DNA of 64,000 nucleotides. Source: Nocardioides sp. T2.26MG-1. Lineage in GTDB: Bacteria > Actinomycetota > Actinomycetes > Propionibacteriales > Nocardioidaceae. The position numbers and the translations under genes are program-made. The notes beneath the pieces were generated by a model that searched no databases, was not told the DNA's origin, and saw only the letters and a program-made list of their open reading frames with translations. Positions 36,286-44,762 of this stretch are shown one piece after another (within the stretch, counting starts at the first letter, position 1; every line of letters starts with the position of its first letter). The stretch lies in NCBI RefSeq assembly GCF_950101795.1, contig NZ_CATNLZ010000037.1, forward strand, positions 219,150 through 283,149. The letters run 5' to 3'.

Positions 36286-38955
36286 GTGCCACGCCTCCTC
36301 CTGCTCGACGGCCACTCGCTCGCCTACCGCGCGTTCTTCGCGCTCCCGGTGGAGAACTTCTCGACCACCACCGGGCAGCACACCAACGCCGTCTACGGCT
36401 TCACCTCGATGCTCATCAACGTGCTGCGCGACGAGCAGCCCACCCACGTCGGTGTGGCGTTCGACGTGTCGCGCCAGACGTTCCGGTTGGAGGAGTACGC
36501 CGAGTACAAGGCCGGGCGCAACAAGACGCCCACCGAGTTCAGCAGCCAGCTGCCGCTGATCGAGGAGGTGCTCAACGCGCTGCGCATCCCCTTCCTCAAG
36601 AAGGAGGGCTACGAGGCCGACGACATCATCGCCACGCTGGTGACCCAGGCGCTCACGGACCCCGAGATGGAGGTCCTGATCCTCACCGGCGACCGTGACT
36701 CGCTCCAGCTGGTGACCGACCGGTCGACGGTGCTCTACCCGATGCGCGGCGTCTCGGACCTGGCCCGGATGACGCCGGCGGCCGTCGAGGCCAAGTACGG
36801 CGTCCCGCCGGCCCGCTACCCCGAGCTCGCGGCGATCGTGGGGGAGACCTCCGACAACCTCCCGGGTGTGCCCGGGGTCGGTCAGGGCTACGCGGCGAAG
36901 TGGCTCAACCAGTTCGACGGCCTCGACAACGTCATCGCCCGGGCCGACGAGATCACCGGCAAGAAGGGCGAGGCGCTGCGCGAGCACCTCGGCGACGTGA
37001 TCCGCAACCGCCACCTCAATCGCCTGGTCTGCGACCTCAGCCTCGACCTGCGGCCCGAGGAGCTGGCGGTGCGCCCGTGGGACCGCCACGAGGTGCACAC
37101 GCTCTTCGACGGGCTGGAGTTCCGGGTGCTGCGCGACCGGCTCTTCGAGACGCTGACCTCGGAGGAGGAGATCGACGACTCTGGCTTCGACGTCGCGATG
37201 AGCGTGCTCGCCACCGGCGAGCTGCCGGCCTGGCTCGAGCAGCACACCTCCTCGGGCGACCGCGTCGGCCTGCACGTCGTGGGCCGGTGGGGTGCCGGCA
37301 CCGGGGACGTCACGTCGCTCGCGCTGGCGACCACGGAGGGCGCCGCCGCCTGGATCGCCGCCGACCAGCTCGACGCCGCCGACCAGGCGGCGCTCGCCGC
37401 GTGGCTGGCCGACCCCCAGCGGCCCAAGGTGCTCCACGACGCCAAGGGCCCGATGCTCGCGCTGGCCGCCTGGGGGATGCCGCTCGCCGGTCTGGACCGC
37501 GACACCGCGCTGTCGGCCTACCTCGCCCGCCCCGACCAGCGCTCCTACGACCTCGCCGACCTCACCGTGCGCTACCTCAAGCGCGAGCTCAAGCAGGGTG
37601 GCGCCGACGACGGCCAGCTCAGCCTCGACGGCCTCGATGCCGGCAACGCCGGCGAGGTGGAGATGCTGCACGCCCGCGCGGTGCTCGACCTGGCCGCCGC
37701 GCTGGACGACGAGCTCGAGGAGCGCGGCGGCACCCGCCTGCTCAACGACATCGAGCTGCCGCTCGTCGACCTGCTCGCGAAGATGGAGCAGACCGGGGTC
37801 GCCGTCGACGTCGACCATCTCGAGGCGCTGGAGGGCCACTTCGCCACCGAGGTGCGCAACGCCGCCGAGGAGGCGTTCGCGGTGATCGGCAAGGAGATCA
37901 ACCTCGGCTCGCCCAAGCAGCTGCAGGTCGTGCTGTTCGACGAGCTCGACATGCCCAAGACCAAGCGCACCAAGACCGGCTACACCACCGACGCCGATGC
38001 CCTGCAGGCGCTCTACGTCAAGACCGAGCACCCGTTCCTGCTGCACCTGCTGCGCCACCGCGACGTTTCGCGCCTGCGGCAGACCATCGAGGGGCTGCTC
38101 AAGACCGTCGCCGGCGACGGGCGCATCCACACGACGTTCAACCAGCTGATCGCAGCGACCGGCCGGCTCTCCAGCACCGACCCCAACCTGCAGAACATCC
38201 CGGTCCGCACCGAGGAGGGTCGGCGCATCCGCGAGGGGTTCGTGGTCGGTCCCGGCTACGAGTCGCTGATGACGGCCGACTACAGCCAGATCGAGATGCG
38301 GATCATGGCGCACCTCTCTGAGGACACCCTGCTCATCGAGGCGTTCCGGTCGGGTCGCGACTTCCACTCGATCACCGCCGCCCGGGTCTTCGACGTCCCG
38401 GCCGACGACGTGACCAGCGAGATGCGCGCCAAGATCAAGGCGATGAACTACGGGCTCGCCTACGGCCTGTCGGCGTTCGGCCTCAGCCAGCAGCTCGGCA
38501 TCGAGCCGGCCGAGGCGCGCGGCCTGATGGACGAGTACTTCGAGACGTTCGGCGGCATTCGCGACTACCTCGCGGGCGTGGTCGAGGAGGCCCGCAAGAC
38601 CGGGTTCACCGAGACGATCAAGGGCCGGCGCCGCTACCTCCCCGACCTGACCAGCGACAACCGGCAGCGCCGCGAGATGGCCGAGCGGATGGCGCTCAAC
38701 GCGCCGATCCAGGGCTCGGCTGCCGACCTGATCAAGATCGCGATGCTCAACGTCGACCGGGCGATCACCGCGGCCGGTCTGGCGTCGCGGATGCTGCTGC
38801 AGGTGCACGACGAGCTCGTGTTCGAGGTCGCGCCGGGGGAGCAGGAGGCGCTCGAGGTGCTGGTCCGCGAGCAGATGGGCAGCGCCGCCGACCTCGCCGT
38901 CCCGCTCGACGTCAGCGTCGGCTTCGGCCGCAGCTGGCACGAGGCCGCGCACTAG
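36286..38955 (+). CDS. polA: DNA polymerase I
   Basis: This 889-residue enzyme removes RNA primers and fills repair gaps. The N-terminal 5'-nuclease domain (1-290) has LLDGHSLAYRAFFAL, EADDIIATL and LTGDRDSLQLV with its metal acids. The middle (310-490) is an exonuclease-like fold without the DEDD proofreading residues, as in other actinobacterial enzymes. The polymerase domain carries motif A DYSQIEMR (near 665), the O-helix RAKIKAMNYGLAYG, and motif C QVHDELVFE. The length is typical. It starts at a leaderless GTG and ends at a palindromic terminator. Confidence 0.95.
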   Translation: MPRLLLLDGHSLAYRAFFALPVENFSTTTGQHTNAVYGFTSMLINVLRDEQPTHVGVAFDVSRQTFRLEEYAEYKAGRNKTPTEFSSQLPLIEEVLNALRIPFLKKEGYEADDIIATLVTQALTDPEMEVLILTGDRDSLQLVTDRSTVLYPMRGVSDLARMTPAAVEAKYGVPPARYPELAAIVGETSDNLPGVPGVGQGYAAKWLNQFDGLDNVIARADEITGKKGEALREHLGDVIRNRHLNRLVCDLSLDLRPEELAVRPWDRHEVHTLFDGLEFRVLRDRLFETLTSEEEIDDSGFDVAMSVLATGELPAWLEQHTSSGDRVGLHVVGRWGAGTGDVTSLALATTEGAAAWIAADQLDAADQAALAAWLADPQRPKVLHDAKGPMLALAAWGMPLAGLDRDTALSAYLARPDQRSYDLADLTVRYLKRELKQGGADDGQLSLDGLDAGNAGEVEMLHARAVLDLAAALDDELEERGGTRLLNDIELPLVDLLAKMEQTGVAVDVDHLEALEGHFATEVRNAAEEAFAVIGKEINLGSPKQLQVVLFDELDMPKTKRTKTGYTTDADALQALYVKTEHPFLLHLLRHRDVSRLRQTIEGLLKTVAGDGRIHTTFNQLIAATGRLSSTDPNLQNIPVRTEEGRRIREGFVVGPGYESLMTADYSQIEMRIMAHLSEDTLLIEAFRSGRDFHSITAARVFDVPADDVTSEMRAKIKAMNYGLAYGLSAFGLSQQLGIEPAEARGLMDEYFETFGGIRDYLAGVVEEARKTGFTETIKGRRRYLPDLTSDNRQRREMAERMALNAPIQGSAADLIKIAMLNVDRAITAAGLASRMLLQVHDELVFEVAPGEQEALEVLVREQMGSAADLAVPLDVSVGFGRSWHEAAH

Positions 38956-38971
38956 GGCCGGGCGCCCGGCC
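38956..38971. terminator. 16-bp perfect palindrome after polA
   Basis: GGCCGGGCGCCCGGCC starts directly at the polA stop and lies between polA and the convergent small gene, so it may stop both transcripts. There is no T-tract. Confidence 0.5.
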
Positions 38972-38976
38972 GCGTG

Positions 38977-39198
38977 CTACTCCAGGTAGCCAGTCTCCGG
39001 GTCGACGTGACGGAGGAAGTCGCGGATCGCGGCGCGGTGGTGACCGGTGTCGAGCTCGGCGTTGTTCGACGTCTGCGACGTGAAGCCGTACCCGCGGTTC
39101 GGCCCGCTGAGCCAGGCGTAGTGGTAGCGACCCGGCACGCCCGGGTGGTCGCTGACCTCCCAGGTCTCGCCGTCCACGTCGAGCAGCTCGCTGGCCAT
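38977..39198 (-). CDS. 73-residue conserved small protein
   Basis: The protein reads as a small globular, strand-rich domain: LDVDGETWEVSDHPGVPGRY, then YAWLSGPNRGYGF, and HHRAAIRDFLRHVDPETGYLE at the end. There is no signal peptide and no membrane helix. I do not recognise a named family. The codon use fits the neighbourhood, and the gene lies snugly between the polA palindrome and the LLM oxidoreductase promoter region. Function is unknown. Confidence 0.65.
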   Translation of the reverse strand: MASELLDVDGETWEVSDHPGVPGRYHYAWLSGPNRGYGFTSQTSNNAELDTGHHRAAIRDFLRHVDPETGYLE

Positions 39199-39255
39199 CC
39201 GGCCACGCTAGCGTGACCAGGGAAGAGATTGAGTGTTCAACTGGTTGAGGTGTCC

Positions 39256-40275
39256 ATGAAGAAGATCGGGTTCCTCTCGTTCGGCCACTGGTCGGACTCG
39301 CCGCACTCCCAGACGCGTACGGCGTCCGACACGCTGCTGCAGTCCATCGACCTCGCCGTCGCCGCCGAGGAGCTCGGCGTGGACGGCGCCTACTTCCGGG
39401 TGCACCACTTCGCGCGCCAGCTCGCCTCGCCGTTCCCGCTGCTGGCGGCGATCGGGGCGCGCACCAGCCGGATCGAGATCGGCACCGGCGTGATCGACAT
39501 GCGCTACGAGAACCCGCTCTACATGGTCGAGGACGCGGGGGCGGCCGACCTGATCGCCGGCGGCCGGCTGCAGCTCGGCATCAGCCGGGGGTCACCGGAG
39601 CAGGTCGTCGACGGCTACCGCTACTTCGGCTACGAGCCCGGCGAGGGCTCCGACCACGCCGCGATGGCGCGCGAGCACACCGCGGTGCTGCTCGAGCTGC
39701 TCAAGGGCGAGGGGTTCGCCGAGCCCAACCCGCGCCCGATGTTCCCCAACCCGCCCGGGCTGCTCCGCCTCGAGCCGCACTCACCGGGCCTGCGCGACCG
39801 CATCTGGTGGGGCGCCGGCACCCGGGCCACCGCCGAGTGGACCGCCGAGCAGGGCATGAACCTGATGAGCTCGACGCTGCTCACCGAGGACACCGGGGTG
39901 CCGTTCCACCAGCTCCAGGCCGAGCAGATCCAGCGGTTCCACGACGCGTGGCGGGCGGCCGGACACGACCGGGAGCCGCGGGTCTCGGTCAGCCGCAGCA
40001 TCTTCCCGATCGTCAACGACATGGACCGCGCCTACTTCGGCCAGGAGGGCCGCGGCCAGGACCAGGTCGGCTACATCGACGGCGGCATCGCGCGCTTCGG
40101 CAAGACGTACGCCGGTGAGCCCGACCGCCTGGTGGAGGAGCTCGCCCAGGACGAGGCGATCGCCGCGGCCGACACGCTGCTGCTCACGGTCCCCAACCAG
40201 CTCGGCGTCGACTACAACGCTCACGTGCTCGAGAGCGTGGTCACGCACCTGGCGCCGGCACTGGGGTGGCGGTAG
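39256..40275 (+). CDS. LLM class flavin-dependent oxidoreductase
   Basis: This 339-residue protein has the luciferase-like monooxygenase barrel: GAYFRVHHFA, PLLAAIGARTSRIEIGTGV, VEDAGAADLIAGGRLQLGIS, typical of FMN- or F420-dependent oxidoreductases. The helix GFAEPNPRP and late IIN-like segments also follow the family. Which flavin it uses and its substrate are unknown. The ATG at 39256 is preferred to an upstream in-frame GTG because GAGG lies 5 bases ahead. A 66-nt hairpin follows the gene. Confidence 0.88.
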   Translation: MKKIGFLSFGHWSDSPHSQTRTASDTLLQSIDLAVAAEELGVDGAYFRVHHFARQLASPFPLLAAIGARTSRIEIGTGVIDMRYENPLYMVEDAGAADLIAGGRLQLGISRGSPEQVVDGYRYFGYEPGEGSDHAAMAREHTAVLLELLKGEGFAEPNPRPMFPNPPGLLRLEPHSPGLRDRIWWGAGTRATAEWTAEQGMNLMSSTLLTEDTGVPFHQLQAEQIQRFHDAWRAAGHDREPRVSVSRSIFPIVNDMDRAYFGQEGRGQDQVGYIDGGIARFGKTYAGEPDRLVEELAQDEAIAAADTLLLTVPNQLGVDYNAHVLESVVTHLAPALGWR

Positions 40276-40294
40276 CAGTCGGCCTTCCCTGAAC

Positions 40295-40360
40295 CTGGCA
40301 GCCCAAACCCGCACGACACGCCGGTGACCCACGGCGTGTCGTGCGGGTTTCGGCTGCCAG
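40295..40360. terminator. 66-nt two-part hairpin between LLM and flippase genes
   Basis: The inner arms AAACCCGCACGACACGCCG (40305-40323) and its exact inverse (40332-40350) make a 19-bp stem with an 8-base loop. Outer arms CTGGCAGCC (40295-40303) and GGCTGCCAG (40352-40360) extend it by 9 bp across a C/C mismatch. It sits between convergent genes, so a bidirectional terminator role is likely, but it is far longer than others here. Confidence 0.8.
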
Positions 40361-40389
40361 CAGCCGAACCCCGCAGCCAGGCGCCGCAC

Positions 40390-41637
40390 CTACGCAGCGG
40401 CGGCCGGCTCCGGCTCGCTGGCCTGCTTGGTCACGCGCAGGCTCACCGCGAGCAGCGCGGCCAGCAGCACCGCGTCGACGCTGATCACGACGGTGAGGAG
40501 GCCGCGCAGCGTGTCGCTGGTGAGTCCGAGCCCGACCATCGCGACGAAGGCCGTCCAGACCAGGTAGACCGAGCGCTGCCCCTGGCGGGCGAGCACCGAA
40601 TAGATGAGCAGCTGGAGCATGGAGAGCACGGTGCCGAGGATCGCGTAGATCCAGAGGTGGTCGGCGATGTCGTCGTAGCGGTCGCCGCCCACGAAGATCA
40701 GCGCGAGCTGGGGGAGCAGGGCGGCCCCCGCCGTGGTCACGGCGCCGAGCACGGCCACCACGCCCAGGCTGCCGGTCAGCGCGCGCCGTCGCTCGCTCAT
40801 CGTGGACATCGACGGGAACGCGATCACCACCACGAACTGCGGCAGGAACAGCACCGCCTTGGTGAGGATCAGCCCGCCGGCGTACAGGCCCGCGTCGTGG
40901 CTGTCGAGCGCGTTGCGGGCCACCACGATGTCGGCGTTGGAGAGCGCGAAGAAGGCGAGCAGCACCTGGGAGTTGAGCACGGACTCGCGGATCACCCGGC
41001 GGAAGCCGTGCTCTTCGCTCGACACGCCCGGGTCGCGCGGGCGCCGCAGCAGCCACCAGCCGGCGACGACCGGCGCGCAGGCGCCGAGACCGGTGCCGAC
41101 CAGGGCGGAGAGCTCGCTGGGCTCCCAGGCGATCAGCGCGGTGCCGATCAGCAGCCGGGGCACCCCGCTGAGGATGTAGAGCACCGACAGGGCGTGCCAC
41201 CGGCGCTCCCCCTGGAGGATGCCCGCCTGCCCGCCCATGATCGTGAACGGGATCGAGACCACCGAGACCAGCGCGGCGGTGAGCAGGCTGTCGAGCCGCA
41301 GCACGATGTTCAGCAGCGGCGAGACCACCAGCAGCAGCACGCCGAGGGCGGCCGCCGCGCGGTAGGTGACGCCGAGGATGGTCTTCTCGATCTGCGCGAC
41401 GTGCTCGGGCTCGGCGGCGATCCGCCGGGCCGCGGTGGCCTGCAGCCCCAGCTGCAGCACGGTGATCACCAGCAGCGTCGCCATGAGGCTCGCGAGCGCG
41501 CCGTACGAGCGGGGGCCGAGCATGCGGGCGGCGATCATCGTGAAGCCGTACGTCGCGACGTTCATCACGCCCATCGCCACCGCGATGACGCCGCCGCCGC
41601 CGAGCAGCTCGGTCAGGCGACGGGTAGGTGAGGCCAC
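40390..41637 (-). CDS. Wzx-type polysaccharide flippase
   Basis: This 415-residue membrane protein has 12 or so helices and the MATE/MviN-like flippase pattern (GVIAVAMGVMNVATYGFTMI, then ARMLGPRSYGALASLMA, and the central ERRRALTGSLGVVAVLG). It moves lipid-linked oligosaccharides across the membrane. The start is GTG, with a divergent membrane protein gene 30 bases away. The C-terminus is Ala/Pro rich. Its neighbours (glycosyltransferases, AftD-like enzyme) point to surface glycan assembly; the specific lipid-linked substrate is unknown. Confidence 0.85.
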   Translation of the reverse strand: MASPTRRLTELLGGGGVIAVAMGVMNVATYGFTMIAARMLGPRSYGALASLMATLLVITVLQLGLQATAARRIAAEPEHVAQIEKTILGVTYRAAAALGVLLLVVSPLLNIVLRLDSLLTAALVSVVSIPFTIMGGQAGILQGERRWHALSVLYILSGVPRLLIGTALIAWEPSELSALVGTGLGACAPVVAGWWLLRRPRDPGVSSEEHGFRRVIRESVLNSQVLLAFFALSNADIVVARNALDSHDAGLYAGGLILTKAVLFLPQFVVVIAFPSMSTMSERRRALTGSLGVVAVLGAVTTAGAALLPQLALIFVGGDRYDDIADHLWIYAILGTVLSMLQLLIYSVLARQGQRSVYLVWTAFVAMVGLGLTSDTLRGLLTVVISVDAVLLAALLAVSLRVTKQASEPEPAAAA

Positions 41638-41666
41638 AGGAGGGAAGCGTATGCGAGACTCCCGCC

Positions 41667-43355
41667 GTGACCGGCGGTGGTACGGCAGTTCTCCGGCGAG
41701 CCGCTCCCGCCGCCTGGGCGACCGTGCTCGCGGTGCTGCTCCTCGGCCCCGCCCTCGGGCCGGGCTACCTCCTCACCTACGACATGGTCTGGGTCCCCGA
41801 CCTCGCGCTCCGCAGCGACTTCCTCGGCCTGGGGTCGGCGCTTCCGCGAGCGGTCCCGTCCGATGCCGTCGTCGCCGTCCTCGACGAAGTCGTCCCCGGC
41901 ATGCTGCTGCAGAAGCTGATGCTGCTCGGCGCGCTCGTGACCGGCGGCGTGGGCGCGGCCGCCCTGGCCGGCTCCGCGCTGTCGGCGCGGCTCGTCGCCG
42001 TCAGCGTCTACGTGTGGAGCCCGTTCGTCATCGAGCGGCTCTGGATCGGGCACTGGCCGCTGGTGCTGTGCTGGGCTGTGCTGCCGTGGCTGGTCCGCCA
42101 GGGCGTGCGGCTGCGCGAGGACCCTCGCGTCGGCTCCACGCTGCCGGTGCTGCTGCTGATCGGGAGCCTGAGCGCCAACGCCGGGCTGATGGCGGCGGCC
42201 ACCCTCCTCGCCGTCGGCGCGACCCGCCGCTCGACGCCGCGGATGGTCGCCCTGCTGCTGGCGGCCAACGCGCCGTGGCTGGTCGCCGGCGTCCTCCATG
42301 TCGGCGAGGCGAGGAGCAGCTCGGCGGGCGCGGTCTTCGGCCTCGACGCCGAGGGCACGTTGCCGGCGCCGGTGGCCGCACTCACCTCGGGAGGGATCTG
42401 GAACGCCGAGGTCGTGCCCGACTCCCGCACGCAGCTGCTCCTGCCGCTCGTGCTCACGCTGGTGATCGGCGCCCTCGCCGTGGCCGGGTACCGACCGATG
42501 GCCCGCCGCCTCGGCCGGCGTACGACGACGGCGCTGGTGGTCCTGTGGGCGATCGGGTACGCCGTCGCCATCGTGTCGTGGGCGACTCCCGACCTCGTCG
42601 GGTGGCTCGCCGAGACCCTGCCGGCCGGCGGGCTGCTGCGCGACGGCAGCCGCTGGCTGGCGCTCTGCGCACCGCTCACCGCGGTGGTGGTGGCCGAGGG
42701 GGCGACCCGGTGGGCCGGTCGCGTCCCGCAGCGGTTCGCGGTCGCCGCCGCGCTGGTGCCCCTCGCGTTCATGCCCGACGCTGCGTGGGGCGTGGGCGGC
42801 ACGCTGCGGCCTGCCGACTACCCCGACGACTGGGCGGTGGCACGCTCCGAGCTCGGCGACGGTCGCGGTGACCTGCTGGTGCTCCCGTTCACGAGCTACC
42901 GGCAGCCGGCCTGGAACCATGACCACAAGGTGCTCGACCCGCTGCCGCGGTTCCTCGAGCCGAACTACGTCGTCAACGACGAGCTCGCCGTGGACGGACG
43001 GATCATCGCGGGGGAGGACCCGCGGGTCCCCGACGTGCTGGACGCGCTCGCGCTCCCCAGTGCCGGCGAGCGTGCGGACGCGCTGGGCGCCCTCGGCATC
43101 GGCGCGGTCGCTCGGGACCTGTCGCAGCCGGTCGCCGGCTACGAGGCGCCGGTGGCCGGCACGGTGGTGCACCGCGGGGCGGGCCTGGAGGTCACCCTCC
43201 TCGACGTCACGGTCGACCGGCGCGACACGCCGGCCGAGTGGTGGGTCGCCCTGCTCGCGGCGTGGACCGCCTATGTGGGCCTGGCTGCGGTGGCGGTCGC
43301 GAACCTCGTTCGACGGGTTGCCCCTAGAATGGCTGTGCGACCGCGGGACGGGTGA
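41667..43355 (+). CDS. multi-pass membrane protein, GT-C-like, function unknown
   Basis: This 562-residue protein has about 10 hydrophobic helices over the first 390 residues and a soluble C-terminal part. An early extracytoplasmic acidic segment (YDMVWVPDLALRSDF) is where GT-C glycosyltransferases carry catalytic acids. The C-terminal region contains LLVLPFTSYRQPAWNHD, reminiscent of membrane glycosyltransferase partners. The GTG at 41667 is preferred over 41628 because a GAGACT hexamer ends 6 bases before it, and the longer version overlaps the flippase start. It belongs to the envelope locus; which reaction it catalyses is not known. Confidence 0.65.
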   Translation: MTGGGTAVLRRAAPAAWATVLAVLLLGPALGPGYLLTYDMVWVPDLALRSDFLGLGSALPRAVPSDAVVAVLDEVVPGMLLQKLMLLGALVTGGVGAAALAGSALSARLVAVSVYVWSPFVIERLWIGHWPLVLCWAVLPWLVRQGVRLREDPRVGSTLPVLLLIGSLSANAGLMAAATLLAVGATRRSTPRMVALLLAANAPWLVAGVLHVGEARSSSAGAVFGLDAEGTLPAPVAALTSGGIWNAEVVPDSRTQLLLPLVLTLVIGALAVAGYRPMARRLGRRTTTALVVLWAIGYAVAIVSWATPDLVGWLAETLPAGGLLRDGSRWLALCAPLTAVVVAEGATRWAGRVPQRFAVAAALVPLAFMPDAAWGVGGTLRPADYPDDWAVARSELGDGRGDLLVLPFTSYRQPAWNHDHKVLDPLPRFLEPNYVVNDELAVDGRIIAGEDPRVPDVLDALALPSAGERADALGALGIGAVARDLSQPVAGYEAPVAGTVVHRGAGLEVTLLDVTVDRRDTPAEWWVALLAAWTAYVGLAAVAVANLVRRVAPRMAVRPRDG

Positions 43356-43388
43356 TACGGTCTGCGGGGACCTGAGGGAGGAACACAC

Positions 43389-43544
43389 GTGCAGGCATTC
43401 ATCATCACCTTCGCGAGCGTGATCGTCGGCGGCGGACTCGCCGGCGCAACGGTCGTGGGGCTCGTGAACAGCCAGACCGCGCCCCCGGAGAACTCCCCGG
43501 CCAACGTCTCCAACCCCGTGCTGGAGTACGGCGCCACCAAGTGA
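43389..43544 (+). CDS. DUF2613 family small membrane or secreted protein
   Basis: This 51-residue protein has an N-terminal hydrophobic segment (FIITFASVIVGGGLAGATVV) that could be an anchor or signal, and the family end SNPVLEYG. This matches DUF2613, a small actinobacterial family. In Mycobacterium tuberculosis a member (Rv0236A) sits beside aftD, and an aftD-like gene lies 2 kb downstream here. A GGGAGG ribosome binding site lies 8 bases before the GTG. A role in arabinan or surface glycan synthesis is an inference from context. Confidence 0.75.
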   Translation: MQAFIITFASVIVGGGLAGATVVGLVNSQTAPPENSPANVSNPVLEYGATK

Positions 43545-43545
43545 C

Positions 43546-43569
43546 CTGAGCCGGCGCGTCGCCGCTCAG
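43546..43569. terminator. bidirectional hairpin between DUF2613 and GT4 genes
   Basis: CTGAG-C-CGGCG (43546-43556) pairs with CGCCG-CTCAG (43560-43569) around a 3-base loop, with one bulged C. It fills the 21-base gap and includes the GT4 stop codon. Confidence 0.55.
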
Positions 43570-44723
43570 TCGTCCGTCGCGTCCTGGTCGTTGACCAGGA
43601 CGCCCCGCAGCGCTTCGGTCACGACATGCGCGAAGGCGGCCTGGGAGTGCCCCCAGGTGAAGCCCTTGCTGTGTCGGAACGCGCCGTCCGCGAGTCGCTC
43701 GCGCCCGGCCTCGTCTCGCAGCAGCGCGCCGATGGCCGCCGTGAGCTCGGCGGGAGAGTCCACCAGGACGCCGGACACGCCGTGGACGATCGACTCGCGG
43801 GTGCCGCCCGCGCTGGCGTAGGCGACGGTGGGGGTGTGGTGCGCGGCCGCCTCGCCGACCACGAGGCCCCACCCCTCCTTCAGCGACGGCAGCGCCATCA
43901 GCCAGGACTCCTCGTAGATCTCCTGCTTGCGGACCTCGGACACGTGCCCCTCGAAGACGACCGCACCCCGCGCGACCAGGGGCGCCGCGTAGGCGCGCAG
44001 CTGGCTCTCCCACCAGCCGCTGCCCACGACGTGCAGCCGCAGGTCCGGGAACTCCTCGAGCAGCATGGCCACGGCGTCGATGGCGTGCTCGACCTGCTTG
44101 TGCGGGACCAACCGGCCCACCACGCAGATCGAGGGGTGCGACGACTTGCGCGACCCGACCCGCATCACCGGATCGGTGCCGTTGTGCACGACCGCGACCC
44201 GGGCGCCGGTGACACCGAGCTCGCGGAGCTCGGCACGAGTGGCCCGGGAGACCGCGACGTACTGGCACGACCGGTAGAGCCGCGGCGCGAGCCGGCTCTC
44301 GACCCACCAGCCGACGCGCCCGGGCAGGCCCGGGTAGACCACCGGCCACTGCTCGCGGTGGACGTGGTGCACCAGCACGATGACCGGTTTGCGGGTGACG
44401 AGCGGGCTGAAGAACGGCAGTCCGTTCTGCACGTCGACCACGAGGTCCACCCGGCCGAGCCGGCGGCGCAGCAGCGCCCACATGCCGAGGGCGTAGACCG
44501 ACAGCTTGCCGCCGCGGCGTACGAACCGGATGCCGTCGACGACCTCGTCGGGCGCTGCGCCGGCGTAGGCGACGCAGAAGATCGTGACCCGGCAGCCCCG
44601 GGCGACGAGCCCCGCGGCCATCTTCTCCAGGTACCGCTCCGCGCCGCCGCCCTCGGGATTGCGGGTGTCGCGCCAGCTCAGGAACACGATGTGGCGCCCC
44701 GCGAGGGTTTCGGACGTCGGCAT
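43566..44723 (-). CDS. GT4 family glycosyltransferase
   Basis: This 385-residue GT-B enzyme has the N-terminal NPEGGGAERYLEKMA acceptor loop and the C-terminal donor motif ALPSLKEGWGLVVGEAAAH, with the E-x7-E type residues that bind a nucleotide-sugar. VVHNGTDP and CVVGRLVPHKQVEHA also match GT4. Sugar and acceptor are unknown. It starts from a leaderless-type ATG with TAACCT 6 bases upstream, back to back with the methyltransferase gene. Confidence 0.9.
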   Translation of the reverse strand: MPTSETLAGRHIVFLSWRDTRNPEGGGAERYLEKMAAGLVARGCRVTIFCVAYAGAAPDEVVDGIRFVRRGGKLSVYALGMWALLRRRLGRVDLVVDVQNGLPFFSPLVTRKPVIVLVHHVHREQWPVVYPGLPGRVGWWVESRLAPRLYRSCQYVAVSRATRAELRELGVTGARVAVVHNGTDPVMRVGSRKSSHPSICVVGRLVPHKQVEHAIDAVAMLLEEFPDLRLHVVGSGWWESQLRAYAAPLVARGAVVFEGHVSEVRKQEIYEESWLMALPSLKEGWGLVVGEAAAHHTPTVAYASAGGTRESIVHGVSGVLVDSPAELTAAIGALLRDEAGRERLADGAFRHSKGFTWGHSQAAFAHVVTEALRGVLVNDQDATDD

Positions 44724-44729
44724 CCGGCG

Positions 44730-44735
44730 AGGTTA
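44730..44735 (-). promoter_or_regulatory. -10 hexamer of GT4 gene (leaderless)
   Basis: TAACCT on the minus strand lies 6 bases before the GT4 ATG. It occupies the place expected for the -35 of the divergent methyltransferase promoter. Confidence 0.5.
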
Positions 44736-44749
44736 CCGGGTAGTTCGGA

Positions 44750-44755
44750 TATGGT
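44750..44755 (+). promoter_or_regulatory. -10 hexamer of methyltransferase gene (leaderless)
   Basis: TATGGT lies 7 bases before ATG 44763. In-frame ATG 44751 and GTG 44754 overlap it, so the start remains slightly uncertain. Confidence 0.45.
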
Positions 44756-44762
44756 GCGCGGC

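Noticed and set aside
35800..38952. A long minus-strand frame across polA continuous with the thioesterase
   Set aside because: Only the last 147 codons match a real family (the hotdog protein). The rest is a shadow of polA.
41613..43388. Long minus-strand frame across the GT-C-like membrane protein
   Set aside because: Composition is Arg/His/Gln-rich without membrane segments. The plus-strand product has coherent helices.
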